Shown: positions 17,530 through 27,913 of the stretch, piece by piece | How positions within the stretch are numbered: the first letter of the stretch is position 1 | Layout of the letters: the number at the start of each line of letters is the position of its first letter | Source of the DNA: Symsagittifera roscoffensis | Lineage: Eukaryota > Xenacoelomorpha > Acoela > Convolutidae | DNA: 64,000 bases | NCBI RefSeq assembly: GCF_963678635.1 | Contig: NC_087065.1 | Coordinates: forward strand, 64,138,973 to 64,202,972 | Reading direction: 5' to 3' | Notes under the pieces: generated by a model | What the model saw: only the letters and a program-made list of their open reading frames with translations | Databases searched by the model: none | What the model was told of the DNA's origin: nothing | Program-made: the position numbers and the translations under genes

Positions 17530-19448
17530 TTTTGATGTAGTGGCGTATTTATTGGTTCAGGTCCGATATTTAAAATCAGGTTTGCTGTTACTGCATTTAA
17601 ATAGTCTTCTACAGAGTATTCAGGGTCTGTTCCTGTGAAAACCATTAAAGGTTTGTTTGATGTTATTGATGATCCACCCATAAGGTATGGATTCATTGTC
17701 ATTTGTAATGATTCTGCTGCATTTGGCATTTGAGAAAAATTTGAAAGTTGGTTTCTTGTTATTTCATGTTGTTGAAGATAATATGGTAGTGGTATTTCAT
17801 TTTGCATTTGTGATGGTTGATACGAGTGTGCAATCATTGGATTTTGTTGTTGAATTGGTTGAAAGGATTGTGTATTAATTGGATTTTGTTGTTGAATTGC
17901 TTGTTGATGTTGTGCATCTATTGGTTGTGGAGAAAAATTCCTATGATTTATACGTGTTTTCTGTATTCCTTGTCTACGATATTCTTGAGTATTTTGTGCA
18001 AATATATCTGGTTGTAGGAAATCTTCATCTGAGGATAAATAACCCATTTGATAAGATGTTTGTTTTTTATTTTTATTTTGTTGAAAAAATGGGTAATTTT
18101 CACTGCGATCCTGTGGAGGATTTGGTTGAAAATTATTTGAATTATATTGGGCTGTTGGGTTATCCCAGTTTCGAGGTTTTGTATATTGATTAAAATTCCT
18201 TTGTGGTTGATAATTTGTTTTTGACGGATGTGTATAATTATAATTATGGTCTGCAAAGTTGTTTCTAGTGAATGTTTTGCGTGTTTTTGATGGTATTGTC
18301 ACGGGTTTGTATGTTTGATAATCCATATGTGAATATTTAGGGGCAACCGAAGGTTTTACGGTTGATTGTAAGGTTACCTGTGTTTGTGAAGGATTTGTAT
18401 TTCTTGGTGTTGTTAAATTTGGGCGTATTGGTGAAATACTTTGTTGTGTAGTTGTTGTGTGTACAATTTCTTCATTTATGAAGTGTGATGGTGTCTGGAT
18501 ATCTTGTTGAGTAAGATTCCTAGTTCCATTGAGGTTTTCATTGTGTATGACTGTAGAGTTTAAACTATTATTTTGTGTATCGGGTAAAAATGTATTATAG
18601 TTTAATGGTGTTGCATCAATTGTTAATGGTATTACTCTTACATAGTCTCTTATGTAAGATATTGTACCTATTGCTTGACTTGAGATTGATTGTGGGAAGC
18701 TTATAAATGCGGGATGAGACCATTCGGGGTCCCAAACATAATCTGATTGTTCTGTGATAGCGGTTTCATCGTTCGAATTTTGGGGTCTAAAATTTTTTCT
18801 TGCTTGTGCAATTAAATCAATATTGTGTGTGAAATAATCTATTATGAACCATGCTAAAATTTTTTGTAAATCGTGTCTGGTATGTTGTGAAACGTCGTCT
18901 TTCGTGAAATTTTCTTTAATGACGTTCAAATAACTAGAGAGTAGTGTGATTTCATGTCGTACTCTTAAATGTTTAGATGTGTCTGTCGGTGAGACATTTG
19001 TTAATGGTAGTTCATTTTCTAATATTGAAATATAACTATATATTATTGCGAAAACTTCATTGGTGAAAATGGAGTTTGCTCTTTGTGAGTTATGGTATTG
19101 GATGCTTTTTATATATTCTGAAAAGACTTTTGAAAATTCTAAATCGAGATCGTCTGTTTGAATAGTATATGTTCTATTATTATGGTTTGGGGAAGTGAAT
19201 TCTATAGAGTAGATTCCATACTGTTGTGTTATGTTGCATATATCTTTTAGATAGTGATCTATGATTTGTCTTTTGATTTTTACATCGGGGAACTCTGTTT
19301 TACATGGACTAATTCCGGGTTCAAATAAATTTATGAGTAAATTTTGACAAAATAAGTGTTGTCCTCTATCAGTATCTGCGTCTACTATAAAGGGAAAGAT
19401 TTCATCATCATCTGGAGTTTCTTCACCTGGAGTGTGTGTTGAGCTCAT
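17319..19448 (-). CDS. gag: Gag, N-terminal region to mid-capsid (709 aa as it stands)
   Basis: Starts ATGAGC at 19448. Residues 1 to about 270 form an acidic then mixed domain not recognised from other elements. About 270-560 are Asn/Gln/Thr/Pro-rich with repeated QQNP and QPIQ motifs. From about 590 comes a retrotransposon capsid domain (FTGTDPEYSVEDYLNAV, then AAQKWFSVLPQEI). The frame breaks inside capsid after EFSK: four As at 17406-17409 where copy 2 has five, so the product ends with 27 unrelated residues and the rest of capsid lies in the next frame. Copy 2 reads through this point into the second half of capsid, so this is a lesion rather than programmed gag/pol frameshifting. Confidence 0.9.
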   Translation of the reverse strand: MSSTHTPGEETPDDDEIFPFIVDADTDRGQHLFCQNLLINLFEPGISPCKTEFPDVKIKRQIIDHYLKDICNITQQYGIYSIEFTSPNHNNRTYTIQTDDLDLEFSKVFSEYIKSIQYHNSQRANSIFTNEVFAIIYSYISILENELPLTNVSPTDTSKHLRVRHEITLLSSYLNVIKENFTKDDVSQHTRHDLQKILAWFIIDYFTHNIDLIAQARKNFRPQNSNDETAITEQSDYVWDPEWSHPAFISFPQSISSQAIGTISYIRDYVRVIPLTIDATPLNYNTFLPDTQNNSLNSTVIHNENLNGTRNLTQQDIQTPSHFINEEIVHTTTTQQSISPIRPNLTTPRNTNPSQTQVTLQSTVKPSVAPKYSHMDYQTYKPVTIPSKTRKTFTRNNFADHNYNYTHPSKTNYQPQRNFNQYTKPRNWDNPTAQYNSNNFQPNPPQDRSENYPFFQQNKNKKQTSYQMGYLSSDEDFLQPDIFAQNTQEYRRQGIQKTRINHRNFSPQPIDAQHQQAIQQQNPINTQSFQPIQQQNPMIAHSYQPSQMQNEIPLPYYLQQHEITRNQLSNFSQMPNAAESLQMTMNPYLMGGSSITSNKPLMVFTGTDPEYSVEDYLNAVTANLILNIGPEPINTPLHQNWIHRRTALIQTTLDGAAQKWFSVLPQEIKSNWKRFTQEFSKCLTPKETNNNKEFYVMKFADYQTKPSSK

Positions 19449-19890
19449 TTTTTCGTTCGATGACTGTTAATATGTAATTATTAATGTGTCGAATTGGTTG
19501 ATTCCAATTGTATAGATGTACTGGTTTGTGTTTGTACTGCTTTTTTATTCTTCTTTTTCCTCTTTGTGATGAATTTGAAGTTGTTTCTGAGTCAGAAAAA
19601 TATAATTGGTCGTGAAGTGGGTAATTTTTATCTACTGATTCTTTTAGTTTGTAAAGTTCGTCTAAACTGTTGGTTTCTGATTCTGAAAATGCGTTTCGAT
19701 TCTTTGAAAATCTTTTTCGTGTTATTTGTCTTTGTTTAGTTATTATTTTTCTCTTTAGTGTTTGTCGTTTTGTGCGAATGTATCCAACTGTTTGTGTATG
19801 AGGTGTGATTACAAGGTCGTATTTTTTGTTATCTATTTCACAATTGTGTAAAATGATTGTTTGTTTATTTCCTAGGTTTTTAAATGACAT
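19423..19890 (-). CDS. Basic 155-aa ORF overlapping gag start
   Basis: Starts ATGTCA at 19890 and overlaps the gag ATG by 26 nt. The product is Lys/Arg-rich: basic clusters at about 40-66 (KRKIITKQRQITRKR) and 110-123 (RGKRRIKKQYKHK), with an acidic Ser-rich stretch containing SDSETTSNSS between. It has no membrane span and no known domain. Basic clusters suit a nuclear or RNA-binding protein, by analogy with small regulatory proteins of complex retroviruses; that is inference. In copy 2 the same frame is broken by one TGA. Confidence 0.7.
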   Translation of the reverse strand: MSFKNLGNKQTIILHNCEIDNKKYDLVITPHTQTVGYIRTKRQTLKRKIITKQRQITRKRFSKNRNAFSESETNSLDELYKLKESVDKNYPLHDQLYFSDSETTSNSSQRGKRRIKKQYKHKPVHLYNWNQPIRHINNYILTVIERKNELNTHSR

Positions 19891-20404
19891 AAGGTTTAGG
19901 ATGACGGATGCAAAAGGTTGTTAAATGATTTCTATTTTCTTAAACTGTTAGTTCTTACGATTTTTTGGTTAGCTTAACCTGGGTCTTTTTGTTCAGGGTT
20001 GGAGAGAAAAGTATATCGATTCCGGAGAATGATTTTACTTTCTCGTGACTAGTATAAGCTAAGGTGTTAACTTACTTAATCTTACTTAAGGGAGTGATTG
20101 TGTTCAAGGGTTGGAGAATAGTAAATCGATCCACAAGGTTCAGGTATAATTAGAACGCGAGTAGTTCGTTAGGTACTATTTTAAACTTACTAAGTCTAAG
20201 ATTTATCCTGGGTCTGGTAAGAGGGGGGGTCAAGTGAAGGATGAATAACCGAAGTTCTTCACTGCTTATCCTAATTTGAATGATTAGTTTTGTTTAAAAA
20301 TTTCTATTAGTCTTGGGTCTTTAGAAAGGGTTGGGTAGTGAATCGACGTTTGAGGTCGTTAGACACTAATTAAGTGGGTGGGGGAGAACAAAGTTGTTCT
20401 GTTT

Positions 20405-20489
20405 GATCCAAGGATAAGCCTTGATGATCAAATTTAAAATTTAATTAAGTAGAAAATGATTTAAGATCCAAGGATAAGCCTTGATGATC
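20405..20489 (-). repeat. Duplicated 25-mer in leader
   Basis: GATCCAAGGATAAGCCTTGA plus TGATC occurs at 20405-20429 and again at 20465-20489, a 60-bp period. Copy 2 has a single copy near 32370-32395, so the duplication is private to copy 1 or was lost in copy 2. Confidence 0.85.
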
Positions 20490-20819
20490 TGGTTTTAAAA
20501 TTAAGTGACTTTAAGTTTTAATAATGTTTTAATTTGTGTAAAGTAAAGATTTAGTGTTTTGATGATATTAGTGGGTTTGATGATTGCTGTTATGTTTTAG
20601 GTGATGAAGCTGGAACAACAGGATGATTTATGATTACTAACCATTTATTGTCATGCTACTAATTTTTATTTTTATTTTCCAATAAATATTTTTCAAACAT
20701 GTTTTGTATAATACTGCAGAATTTTAGGAAAACGATCTTAGATCTTTTTATCAATCGTTATTGTATAATATTAATTTTGTTTAGCGCCTGAAATGATTTT
20801 GAAGATTAGCTTCAAGGTT

Positions 20820-21053
20820 TTATGTTTGCAAATGGAAATCTAAATTCATTGCAAGTAGTATTCGAAATATAAAAGTTTGTTCTGGCTTTTGCCGAACTAT
20901 CATATAACTATACGGCAAGTTTCTACTTTGTCGTATGTCGTCTTTGGTTCGATGTCTTCTTCCAATTCCGGGTAGTTCTATTATGGTTCGGAATATTGGC
21001 TCTGATCTATTGAGTCGGAGAGACATTTCAATTAAATTATTGTCGTATAACAT
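20820..21053 (-). CDS. Leader ORF, 77 aa
   Basis: First ATG-started frame of length after the primer site. The last 56 codons are also open in copy 2 (31877-32050), differing at about seven residues with no stop or shift; conserved blocks include IIELPGIGRR, DIRQSRNLP and LLAMNLDFHLQT. The copy 2 version has lost its 5' end with the truncation. It may be a translated leader peptide or an upstream ORF; the short length makes coding status uncertain. Confidence 0.4.
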   Translation of the reverse strand: MLYDNNLIEMSLRLNRSEPIFRTIIELPGIGRRHRTKDDIRQSRNLPYSYMIVRQKPEQTFIFRILLAMNLDFHLQT

Positions 21054-21116
21054 TTTGTAAATGTTTTTGTCTAATTTCTAATCTATTCTTGGTTAATTCT
21101 AATCTAATAAGGTCTT

Positions 21117-21139
21117 GTTCGAGACTTATGGTCGCACCA
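21117..21139 (-). promoter_or_regulatory. tRNA primer-binding site
   Basis: Two nucleotides inside the 5' LTR the transcript strand reads TGGTGCGACCATAAGTCTCG followed by AAC. It begins with the TGG that pairs with a tRNA CCA end and reaches CGAAC, the complement of the invariant T-loop GTTCG, at about the spacing expected in a real tRNA. The primer tRNA was not identified. The counterpart in copy 2 is lost. Confidence 0.75.
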
Positions 21140-21141
21140 GA

Positions 21142-21549
21142 TGAGTTAGAACCGAAGTGTAACTCATAGAGTAATTTCGGATAGGGTACACCGTCTGCTC
21201 GTCACGCTATCTTATTTTCGGCCGGATAGATTCGTGCAACTTCTTAGTCTAATACCGATCCTAATCTTACTCTTATACTATCTAGTCTCAGGTTGTTTAA
21301 CTAGTCTCTGCTAGGCTCAATAGATCTAGGGTATACTGGTTTATTGCGGCTGCTGAAGTGCTCGGGAGAGTCCAACTAATTTCTAAGTTAAATTCAAATC
21401 TCTCTGGTGCTGAAATTACAAGTAACTTCAGCACTTACAAATAAGTGGGTTGTTAGTTAGATGGATCATGATTGGTTAATATTAAATACTTTACATTGGT
21501 AAAACATTTAATTTATCCAATCATAAAATATAGTTTAGATCAGGTTCCA
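21142..21549 (-). repeat. 5' LTR of copy 1
   Basis: 408 bp, same boundaries and sequence as 2701-3108 apart from the 11-base loop at 21149-21159. It must hold the promoter; an A/T-rich ACTATATTTTATG near the start of the transcript strand is a possible TATA region. Flank beyond it begins ATATG. Confidence 0.95.
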
Positions 21550-23359
21550 ATATGCTTAGACCAGATATCGTTACACATTGATATACTAAAGCGTAGCTAC
21601 TTTTTTTGTTTATCATGCAGGAGACAAAAATTTTACAAGAATCCTCTACGACAATTATAAATTTTCTAGCAGAACAAAAAACGCAACAAAAAAGCTTTCC
21701 ATTTCACTTTGTTAATTAATATAAGAAGAGGCAAAGTATACTGGAAAGAAAAAAACGCAACTAGCCAACTGAAAAATAATTATTTTTAAAGCAAAACAAA
21801 ACAGGTTTTTTTAAAGTTAGTAGCTATTATTTTTACTCTGATTGAGGCACTTGATTATCACAACTAAGAACGTTTTCTGGTACAAAAAGGTGAACTGAAG
21901 CCCAAAACACTATTTTTATTTCTAAAAAACTGCCTTTTTTGACATTTTGGTTTGGAGCTGTAAGTTTCACTTTTTCATTTTTTTGTGATTCTGTGCGTAA
22001 AAACTTACTTAGAGTAACACATTACGAAAATCCATATCGAAATCTAATGTACTCACTGGTAGAATCTGGTTTGAACATTCCAATTTTGTGTTATCTGAAT
22101 CAAGTTTTCAATGGCTAAAAGTTAAATTTTTTGTAAACGATAATTGATCAAACAATTTCAGTTATGGTCAAACTTGTTGTTTTCACACACATTTTGAAAA
22201 CTTTCACGTTTAAACACTTTCTTCAGAAAAACTCAGAAAATCCTACAAACTGTTTGGTTGCAGTATTCTCTTTCGTCAGAGTATATGACAAGAATGACTT
22301 AACTGAAATTATATTTTAAAAATCGGAAAAAAACTTCTCATGCAATACTATTAAAGGTTTTATTTGACTGCCAATTTGAAAGTCACGGTGACTTCTGTTT
22401 GATTTTTTATGTAAGCAATACAGGTTCTAAGTAGTACACCTAAGTTTAAAATGATCGCAAACAAGAGCTTTTAAAGTCAAAACACTTAATTTTGAGTTCC
22501 AATTTAGAAAAAAAAATCAAATTTTTTAAATCAAAAACTTTGCATCGAACGGCAGCAAATGAGCTGATCTACCAATCTTGTTAATCTCAAATTTTGATTA
22601 GGAGCGTTTCCCAGTTTATTTAAGGTTCTGAAAAAAATTTGTTTTCTAACAGTGGTTTAAGGTCTTGTATTAGAGGGAGCACTCAAATGAAAAATTTGCA
22701 GACAATTTCAGGAGCAGACTTTTTCTGGTAATTGCGTTAAGTCAAAAATAACTAAAACCAGAAATGGTCGTTTAGATCAGTTGCTATTTGTGGATCTTAA
22801 TATTGGGCAAAAAACTCTATGCGAAAATTTTCAAAAACTGGACGTTATAAGGAGTAAAAAATGAACTTGCGTTTAATTTTGCCTCGTGTCGTAGATCTGC
22901 AACAGTTATATTTTGCATTGTTTGATTTTTCGAAAGACTTTGTGCGATAATTCAAACACAGCAATATTGTTTCAAACACAGCACAAATCTGCTGTACATT
23001 TCAGTGCCTTATTTGAAATTGTAATGCATCAATTATTGCACTAAATTATCAATTAAAGCCTGGTTGCTTGCAGCACATTTTTTTTATCATACAATAGTAT
23101 TTTTTTGATTATAATGACCACAAATGGTTCTTCAAATACCAAACCATCAAAATTTTTGAACGTGCTTTGGCCTTGTTTGTGGTTTTTAAGTTCAACTTTC
23201 TTTAGAAGTATTTAGTAGGCAGCATTGGAGCGAATGAGGAAAAATGTGACGTACGATATAGTAAAAAGAAACGATGTTTCGTGTTAGCTTCCTCATTGTA
23301 CATGATTGCTTAAAATTTCCTTTTGCAGTTATTGTTCCGACCTGCGATACAAAAAAAAC
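21550..23359. other. Non-coding AT-rich stretch
   Basis: No gene, RNA or complete element seen; only short T/A-rich frames. Confidence 0.6.
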
Positions 23360-23885
23360 GGAAAATTTGTGCTCTGAGTGGGTTTTTTTTCTTCAGACAA
23401 AATTCGACTTTATAACTAGCCATTTTTTACGGAAATTTTTCACATCCTTCGAAAGGTATTGTTGTCCTGATCTCAAATAAGAAAATTTATTTCACCTTTG
23501 ATTGTTTTTTGTAGAGCTACGGGCGTTTAAAGATTGCCTTTTTGGCCAATTTGACACAATTAACGCGCGATATATTTCGCGCTATTAACGCGTAAGCGAG
23601 ATTTAATCCGTCTTAAAAACCATTTAAAATTGGTTGAAAGACACTTAATTACCATAATTGATTTCTTACAAAGAGCAAAATCTTAGGGTTAATCCTTTTG
23701 TACTTTACATAGCGTGTGGGGTGATGATTTTCATTAAAAAAATTTCAAAATTTGTTAAAGGAAATTTTCAATTTGTTTTCTTAAATTTATTTTTTTAAGT
23801 TTTATTACTGCTCCATAAACCTTAAAAGGCAGTCTGAACATTCAAGGCTCTGATATGAGCAGTCTTGTTGGAGTTAGTTCAGGTA
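23360..23885 (+). repeat. Degenerate dispersed repeat, copy B
   Basis: Diverged relative of 1765-2305 in the same orientation, with the shared core AACGCGTAAGCGAGATTTAA at about 23590 and shared end GCAGTCTTGTTGGAG at about 23862. No terminal inverted repeats or ORF seen. Confidence 0.55.
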
Positions 23886-25185
23886 AACAAAGTTTTGTGT
23901 TCCGTAGATCTTCAATTATACCATCTGCTACCATTTGAAGCGACTTTGTTGTGTGTTCAATATTTGATCTTTTTTTCGCCAACAGTTAAGCTTGATGTCT
24001 TCCCAAAATAAAGATTTTTCAATGTTTAACAAAAACAATTATTTTTTGTTTGATTGAATGCTTCGATTTGTATATCTTTGAGCAATTAAGTCTCGGTGTT
24101 AAAAACACAAATGTATTAAAATTCAAGTTATACAGATTCAAATATAAAAATTTTAACATTAAAAGCCAAACTAAAATCAGCTGAAGGAATGCTGAAAATT
24201 CCGATTAGTTGAAAAATTCTGTAATTAATCTTCTTTTTGAGAAATTGAAGTAAAGTTTATTCTTTTTAGACTCAAATTTTGTCGAATTTTTTTCACTCAA
24301 GACAACATGTATATACCTAACCGGCCAGCTTTTGTCCAGCTACAAACTTTCATTAAGTAAATCAATTCAAATGATCAATAATAGCAATGCTCAAAAAAAA
24401 CTATTGAGGAAATTACATGAATGGAATATTTTTTGGTTTTATAGGTCATTGATCTACCCAAACTCTGCATAAGTTTCGTTTTCTGAAAGCTGCTTGAAGT
24501 TAATTAAGCTAAAATTGAGATCAATGTTGGAAAATGATTTTTCACTGCTAAAAACACCAAAAATTTTTTTGGAAAATGGGTGAAACCTAATTAAAAGTAC
24601 GTCAGAGCGTGGACGAAACTCAAAAAAATATATATTCAAAACTGTTCATTATCTCTCTCTTGCTTCTACAACAAGTTTTATTATGGGTTAATTGAAGAAT
24701 TCGTAAAATTATTCATGCTGCCGGATTTGCTTAATATCGTGCAAAGAAACCAAATTTATAGGAAATTTTTTTCAGAAATCAGGAGTTCGGGGTGAAAATT
24801 GTTTTAATTGAACCAACAATTTGCAGATGAATGTATGAATGTAAATACTGTAAGACAAATGTAGGATTATTCACTTATTTTTTTGCAAGCTATTTTTCAA
24901 CTGATAAAATTTTTCTTAAGTCATTAGCTACTGCAAACACTTTCAGCAACAAAATTTTTTTCTTGGCTATCAGCAATGAAAGTCAAAGAACTACAGATAA
25001 ATTTTCGTAATAAACAAGTTAAGACCATTGGTTTTTATCTGAAATAGTTTAAGCTTTTTGTACAGCAGGACTTTCTTGAGAATTTCTTCACTAGAATTTA
25101 AGTAGAAAAACGCGAAGAAGCCAGTTCTTAAAATGCGCTCTATGCGCTAAAACAAAGAGGTTTATGGAAAAAAAACCAGAACAAC
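23886..25185. other. Non-coding AT-rich stretch
   Basis: Nothing supportable seen. Confidence 0.55.
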
Positions 25186-25660
25186 TGTTTGATTTTCTAC
25201 TTCGACTAACATTCTCCAAAAAAAAACGTTTTTGAAGATCTACTGTAAAGGGGTTATTTAGTCAAAAATTTGTATCAATTAACCAATAAGATTTTGTTCG
25301 ATTGTTTTTTTTTGGTTTTAGTGCATAATTTCAGCAACTTTTTCCCTTGAAGTAGTTGGAATTCTTTCTAAAACTCAGTTTTTTGGTTTTCTCGGAAAAA
25401 AATTATGTTAAATTAGGCCTCGAAAGCACATGTTTGATTTCTACTTTGACTAATATCTTCCAAAAGAAAATGATTTTTCTAAACTTTTTTTGTGAAAGGG
25501 TTCTTTAGTCAAAATTTTCCTCAATTAAGCAATAAGTTTTAAGTACGATCGTTTTAATTAGTCCTAGTGCTGAATTCTAGAAGTTAATTTCTCTACAAAT
25601 AATTAGAGTTCTTAATAAAATAAAAAAAAATTTTCATCGTCCAAAAAAACACAAAAGGAA
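25186..25660 (+). repeat. Diverged tandem duplication, period 245 bp
   Basis: TGTTTGATTTTCTACTTCGA at 25186 and TGTTTGATTTCTACTTTGAC at 25431 begin two units that stay alignable through the GGTTMTTTAGTCAAAA and CAATTAA-CAATAAG blocks. Age and class unknown. Confidence 0.6.
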
Positions 25661-26568
25661 ACTGAAAGTCAACTCTATAAAAAATTTCTAGTCTAACATT
25701 GTGTCAATTAGTCCAGAAGTTTAAATTTTGAACCAGTGATCTTTTTTTGACCAGTGTTGATTTTGATTTTCAGCAAAAGTTTTTTTTCTCGGATCATTCT
25801 CTCAGCTCTTCCTATAATAGAAAAATACGTTATATAACAATATATAAATGTATCGATTTTAAAAAAGTTAAAAGTTTGAAATCTGACAAAAGTTGATTTA
25901 AAAAACGTAGTGCAAATACTTTGGCCAATTATTTATATCGAGAAAAGAGTTGGTGTAGCTGAGTAACTATCATCCATTCAAAAAAGAGCTCTACTCACCA
26001 AAGAATTTTCGGCATTTTTGATGTCAGCTACACCAGCTCCACTTTTTTTTGAATTTTCGGCAGAATCAACGTAATCACCACTTTTTCAGAAGAAAATTAG
26101 CTTCAAAATCTGATAAAGGACCATTTCAGACATCAAGATTGCTTTTGATAGTAATATTTTTATAATCTGAATACATTGTTGAAATGAATCCTATAAATAC
26201 CAGCCTTGTTAATGAGAAAAGGTTCGAATTTTTTTTTCGAAACTTGAATGTTTTTTCAAGTATCATGAATTAGGAGGTACAGCAAATCGTCTTATTTCTC
26301 CTTCACTTAGCGACTGAGTTGATTTTAAGGAATTCATGAAATCAATCAAAATCTCAAATTATGAGGGACGTGGAAAAAATTAATTGAGAACAGAAATTCA
26401 ACAAAAGTTGAAAACGTTTTCTAATTTTTTTTAAAGTTGTAAATTTGAAGGAAAAAACCTATACTTGAAATAGGATAAAAAAACAGGTGAATCAATGTTC
26501 AGTATTTTTTTCACAATTACTGGAAAATCATTTGACATATGGATTTAATTATTCCGTCCCTTTAACTT
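25661..26568. other. Non-coding stretch with one short inverted repeat
   Basis: No gene seen. Arms AGTTGGTGTAGCTGA (25948-25962) and TCAGCTACACCAGCT (from 26024) form a 15-bp stem with one mismatch. Confidence 0.55.
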
Positions 26569-26688
26569 GATTGTATATTTTGTATCAATTTTTCTTTGAT
26601 ACTCAAAACGCTAGCTCCTAAGTTCTAAGATTGTATATTTTGTATCAATTTTTCTTTGATACTCAAAACGCTAGCTCCTAAGTTCTAG
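26569..26688 (+). repeat. Exact 60-bp tandem duplication
   Basis: GATTGTATATTTTGTATCAA and the 40 bases after it occur at 26569-26628 and are repeated without visible change at 26629-26688. This is a recent local duplication or an assembly artefact. Confidence 0.9.
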
Positions 26689-26783
26689 CTGTTCCGTATC
26701 AATTTTTTTTGTTAATATCCAATTTTCAGCGAGAAAAAATTATGTTGATTGAAAGTAGTACTGTAATCCGCCGTGTGTCCTTA

Positions 26784-26886
26784 GGGGGGGGGGGTCTTTT
26801 CGACGGTAGGGGTCTTTGGGGTTATTTTAGGACCTATCTTTTTTAAAGACCCCAAAGTACCCTGACCGAAATAAAAAGACCCCTCT
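26784..26886. repeat. G-run with guanine-rich inverted repeat
   Basis: A run of 11 G (26784-26794) is followed by two GGGG runs (26809-26812 and 26818-26821) and then by the complementary AAAGACCCC motifs at about 26840 and 26878. The region could form a hairpin or a G-quadruplex. No gene. Confidence 0.6.
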
Positions 26887-27913
26887 CTTATGACACCCGA
26901 CAGACAAAAAACTTTGGTATTTACTTTCGCGCGATGGTTAAATTTAATTCCTTCCAAATTTTCCAACCACTAAATAAGTATGGGTAAATCCGACTGCGGT
27001 TTTCTCGCTTATTTTTATCTGAAAGCTAATCCTTTTCGTTCACATAAATATGAGTTTACATAAAGTACCGTTCATATTTCCTTTTTGGTAATTATTGTTC
27101 GTTTCTCTTTCTTATTTTTTTTTTCAAACTTATTTCCAAGTCTCCCTTATTTTCGACTTATACCATTTTGATTCTATTAGCCTTACTATTAGCTTACTTT
27201 GGGAAACTAAATACGCAATCCTTCGCTCCTGCTTCAAGGGTAAGTTGCAATTACCAGTCTCTTTTGCGCCGGTCTATTTAACTTAAAACAATGTTTGTTG
27301 AATGTTTTATATTTACAAATGTACAGCCGTAATTCCAAGTAACAAGGCAATTTAGCCGACATTTTTAAGTGAAAAGATTTTATTGACCAATCTATCAAGT
27401 TTACTCTTTTCTGACTAGAACTAACAGACGCTTCTGTTAGAATGAATGGGTCATTGATAAGCGGAGGGTCTCTTGAACTGCTAGCTGCGCTTTCTTCTTG
27501 AAGCTCTTCCTCCGTATAGCTTTCTTGAAGAAAGCCCCAATCTGGGACCCGGAATTCCGGTGATTGCCAGCTTTCGCTGTTTTCGCTGCTAAAAGTCGGA
27601 GTATTTGTCAACTGTGATTTTGCCCACTCGCTTTCTTCCGCAATGGCCTCGAAGAACACATTTTCTTCTGTAGACCTGTGTCCAAAGGGCAATGTAGCTA
27701 TCCCTTCAAATATTAACAACCGCTTACTATCGAAGGGTAAAAGGGCAATTCGGTTCTGCGCTATGGTTATGTTGGTATGGGCTTTCGATTTTATTGAGTA
27801 GTTGTATATACGAATGGTTTTTCCACTCAGTAATGTTTCCCTGAACCTCTGGTGTGTAAGTTGCTGCTGGGAGTGTTGCACTACTCCTTTTGCACTCCTC
27901 TTGCTAGTTGAAT

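Larger units (their letters stand above)
19891..21116 (-). promoter_or_regulatory. 1.2-kb 5' leader of copy 1
   Basis: Long untranslated leader between the primer site and the first main ORF, alignable to 31871-32914 of copy 2. It contains several TAAGTAAG-type donor-like sites, a 60-bp-period duplication (20405-20489) and one small ORF (20820-21053). A leader of this length could carry packaging and splice signals. No specific structure was assigned. Confidence 0.5.
2701..21549 (-). mobile_element. Giant env-bearing Ty3/gypsy-type LTR element, copy 1
   Basis: The element is 18,849 bp, bounded by two 408-bp direct LTRs that read TGGAACC...AACTCA on the minus strand (TG...CA ends), with a tRNA primer site two bases inside the 5' LTR. 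On the minus strand it carries a leader ORF, a basic 155-aa ORF, gag-pol, two small membrane ORFs, an ATG-less ORF, env and a 597-aa ORF. The domain order protease-RT-RNase H-integrase is that of Ty3/gypsy (Metaviridae) and retroviruses. Outside an 11-base loop the two LTRs look identical, which implies recent insertion. Only one coding lesion was seen, in capsid. Size and gene number are far above the 5-9 kb usual for the group. Confidence 0.95.

Noticed and set aside
2701-21549. DIRS-like or tyrosine-recombinase element
   Set aside because: A complete D,D-35-E integrase and true direct LTRs with a tRNA primer site are present.
2696-21554. Target-site duplication for copy 1
   Set aside because: CCATG and ATATG share no convincing 4-6-bp repeat at the LTR edges.
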